Source: Alicyclobacillus herbarius DSM 13609 (GTDB lineage Bacteria > Bacillota > Bacilli > Alicyclobacillales > Alicyclobacillaceae). Taken from it: 55,258 nt of DNA. The stretch lies in NCBI RefSeq assembly GCF_000430585.1, contig NZ_AUMH01000021.1, positions 1 through 55,258 on the forward strand, given 5' to 3'. Shown piece by piece: positions 55,207 through 55,258 of the stretch (the first letter of the stretch is position 1; each line of letters begins with the position of its first letter). The notes under the pieces are model-generated. The model saw nothing but the letters and a program-made list of their open reading frames with translations, had not been told where the DNA came from and ran no database searches. Position numbers and translations under genes: made by a program.

Positions 55207-55258
55207 TTGACTTCCTCCCCACGGCTAAAGCCGGGGGATTCCAACGCTCACACGCTGG
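55207..55258 (-). mobile_element. End of an IS200/IS605-family (TnpB-type) element
   Basis: The sequence TTGACTTCCTCCCC followed by the hairpin CCCCACGGCT-AA-AGCCGGGG (one bulged A, 55217-55237) and GGATTCC is the characteristic subterminal hairpin found at the right end of IS605/IS1341-type elements downstream of tnpB. On the minus strand the element ends ...AAGTCAA at 55207. The body, presumably with tnpB, lies beyond position 55258. Confidence 0.7.

Overview
The window looks like a chromosomal segment of a spore-forming, Gram-positive Bacillota, most likely a thermophilic or acidophilic member of the Alicyclobacillaceae/Bacillales. The reasons are mid-to-high-fifties GC by eye, strong Shine-Dalgarno sites with many GTG/TTG starts, TagGH-type wall polymer export, a CotD-like spore coat protein, and a Bacillus-style arabinose regulon with AraR operators. 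The genus is an inference. No rRNA or tRNA gene was recognised.

Layout: 1-9555 is a type I-B CRISPR-Cas locus on the minus strand: three leader-proximal repeats of an array that runs off the left edge, a leader with its own promoter, two terminator-like hairpins, and cas6-cas8b-cas7-cas5-cas3-cas4-cas1-cas2. 9883-11667 carries a CDF-like cation transporter and a fluoride module: two tandem fluoride riboswitches ahead of an overlapping crcB pair. 11725-13186 holds an orphan Dam-type methylase and a small coiled-coil protein made of six 11-residue repeats.

13467-28512 is a complete arabinan/arabinose regulon on the minus strand: ribulokinase, isomerase, epimerase, HAD phosphatase, AraM, the repressor AraR, GH51 arabinofuranosidase, an AraNPQ-type ABC importer without its own ATPase, and a GH127 beta-L-arabinofuranosidase. 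AraR-box pairs flank the araB and araN promoters. 28669-30439 is a CPA2 antiporter behind a third fluoride riboswitch. 30521-35619 joins a DUF2294 gene, an unexplained structured leader with a terminator, and the DabB-DabA inorganic carbon uptake pair. 35613-40366 is a wall teichoic acid cluster (tagD, two glycerophosphotransferases, tagG, tagH).

40384-44277 encodes 5-oxoprolinase (PxpA and a fused PxpB-PxpC) around an aldo/keto reductase. The rest (44381-55258) is a mixed neighbourhood: transglutaminase-like protein, FrnE, secreted nuclease, SRAP DNA-repair protein, FUSC transporter, DsbB, two decayed genes, an L,D-transpeptidase, a CotD-like coat protein, an isochorismatase-like hydrolase and a TetR regulator. 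At the right edge an ABC-2 permease is cut by the end of an IS200/IS605-type element whose body lies outside the window.

Themes: three fluoride riboswitches within 20 kb control two different export strategies (Fluc channels and an antiporter); arabinose genes are organised as one AraR-controlled block; and the DUF2294-dabBA unit carries a leader with competing hairpins that matches no RNA class I know.
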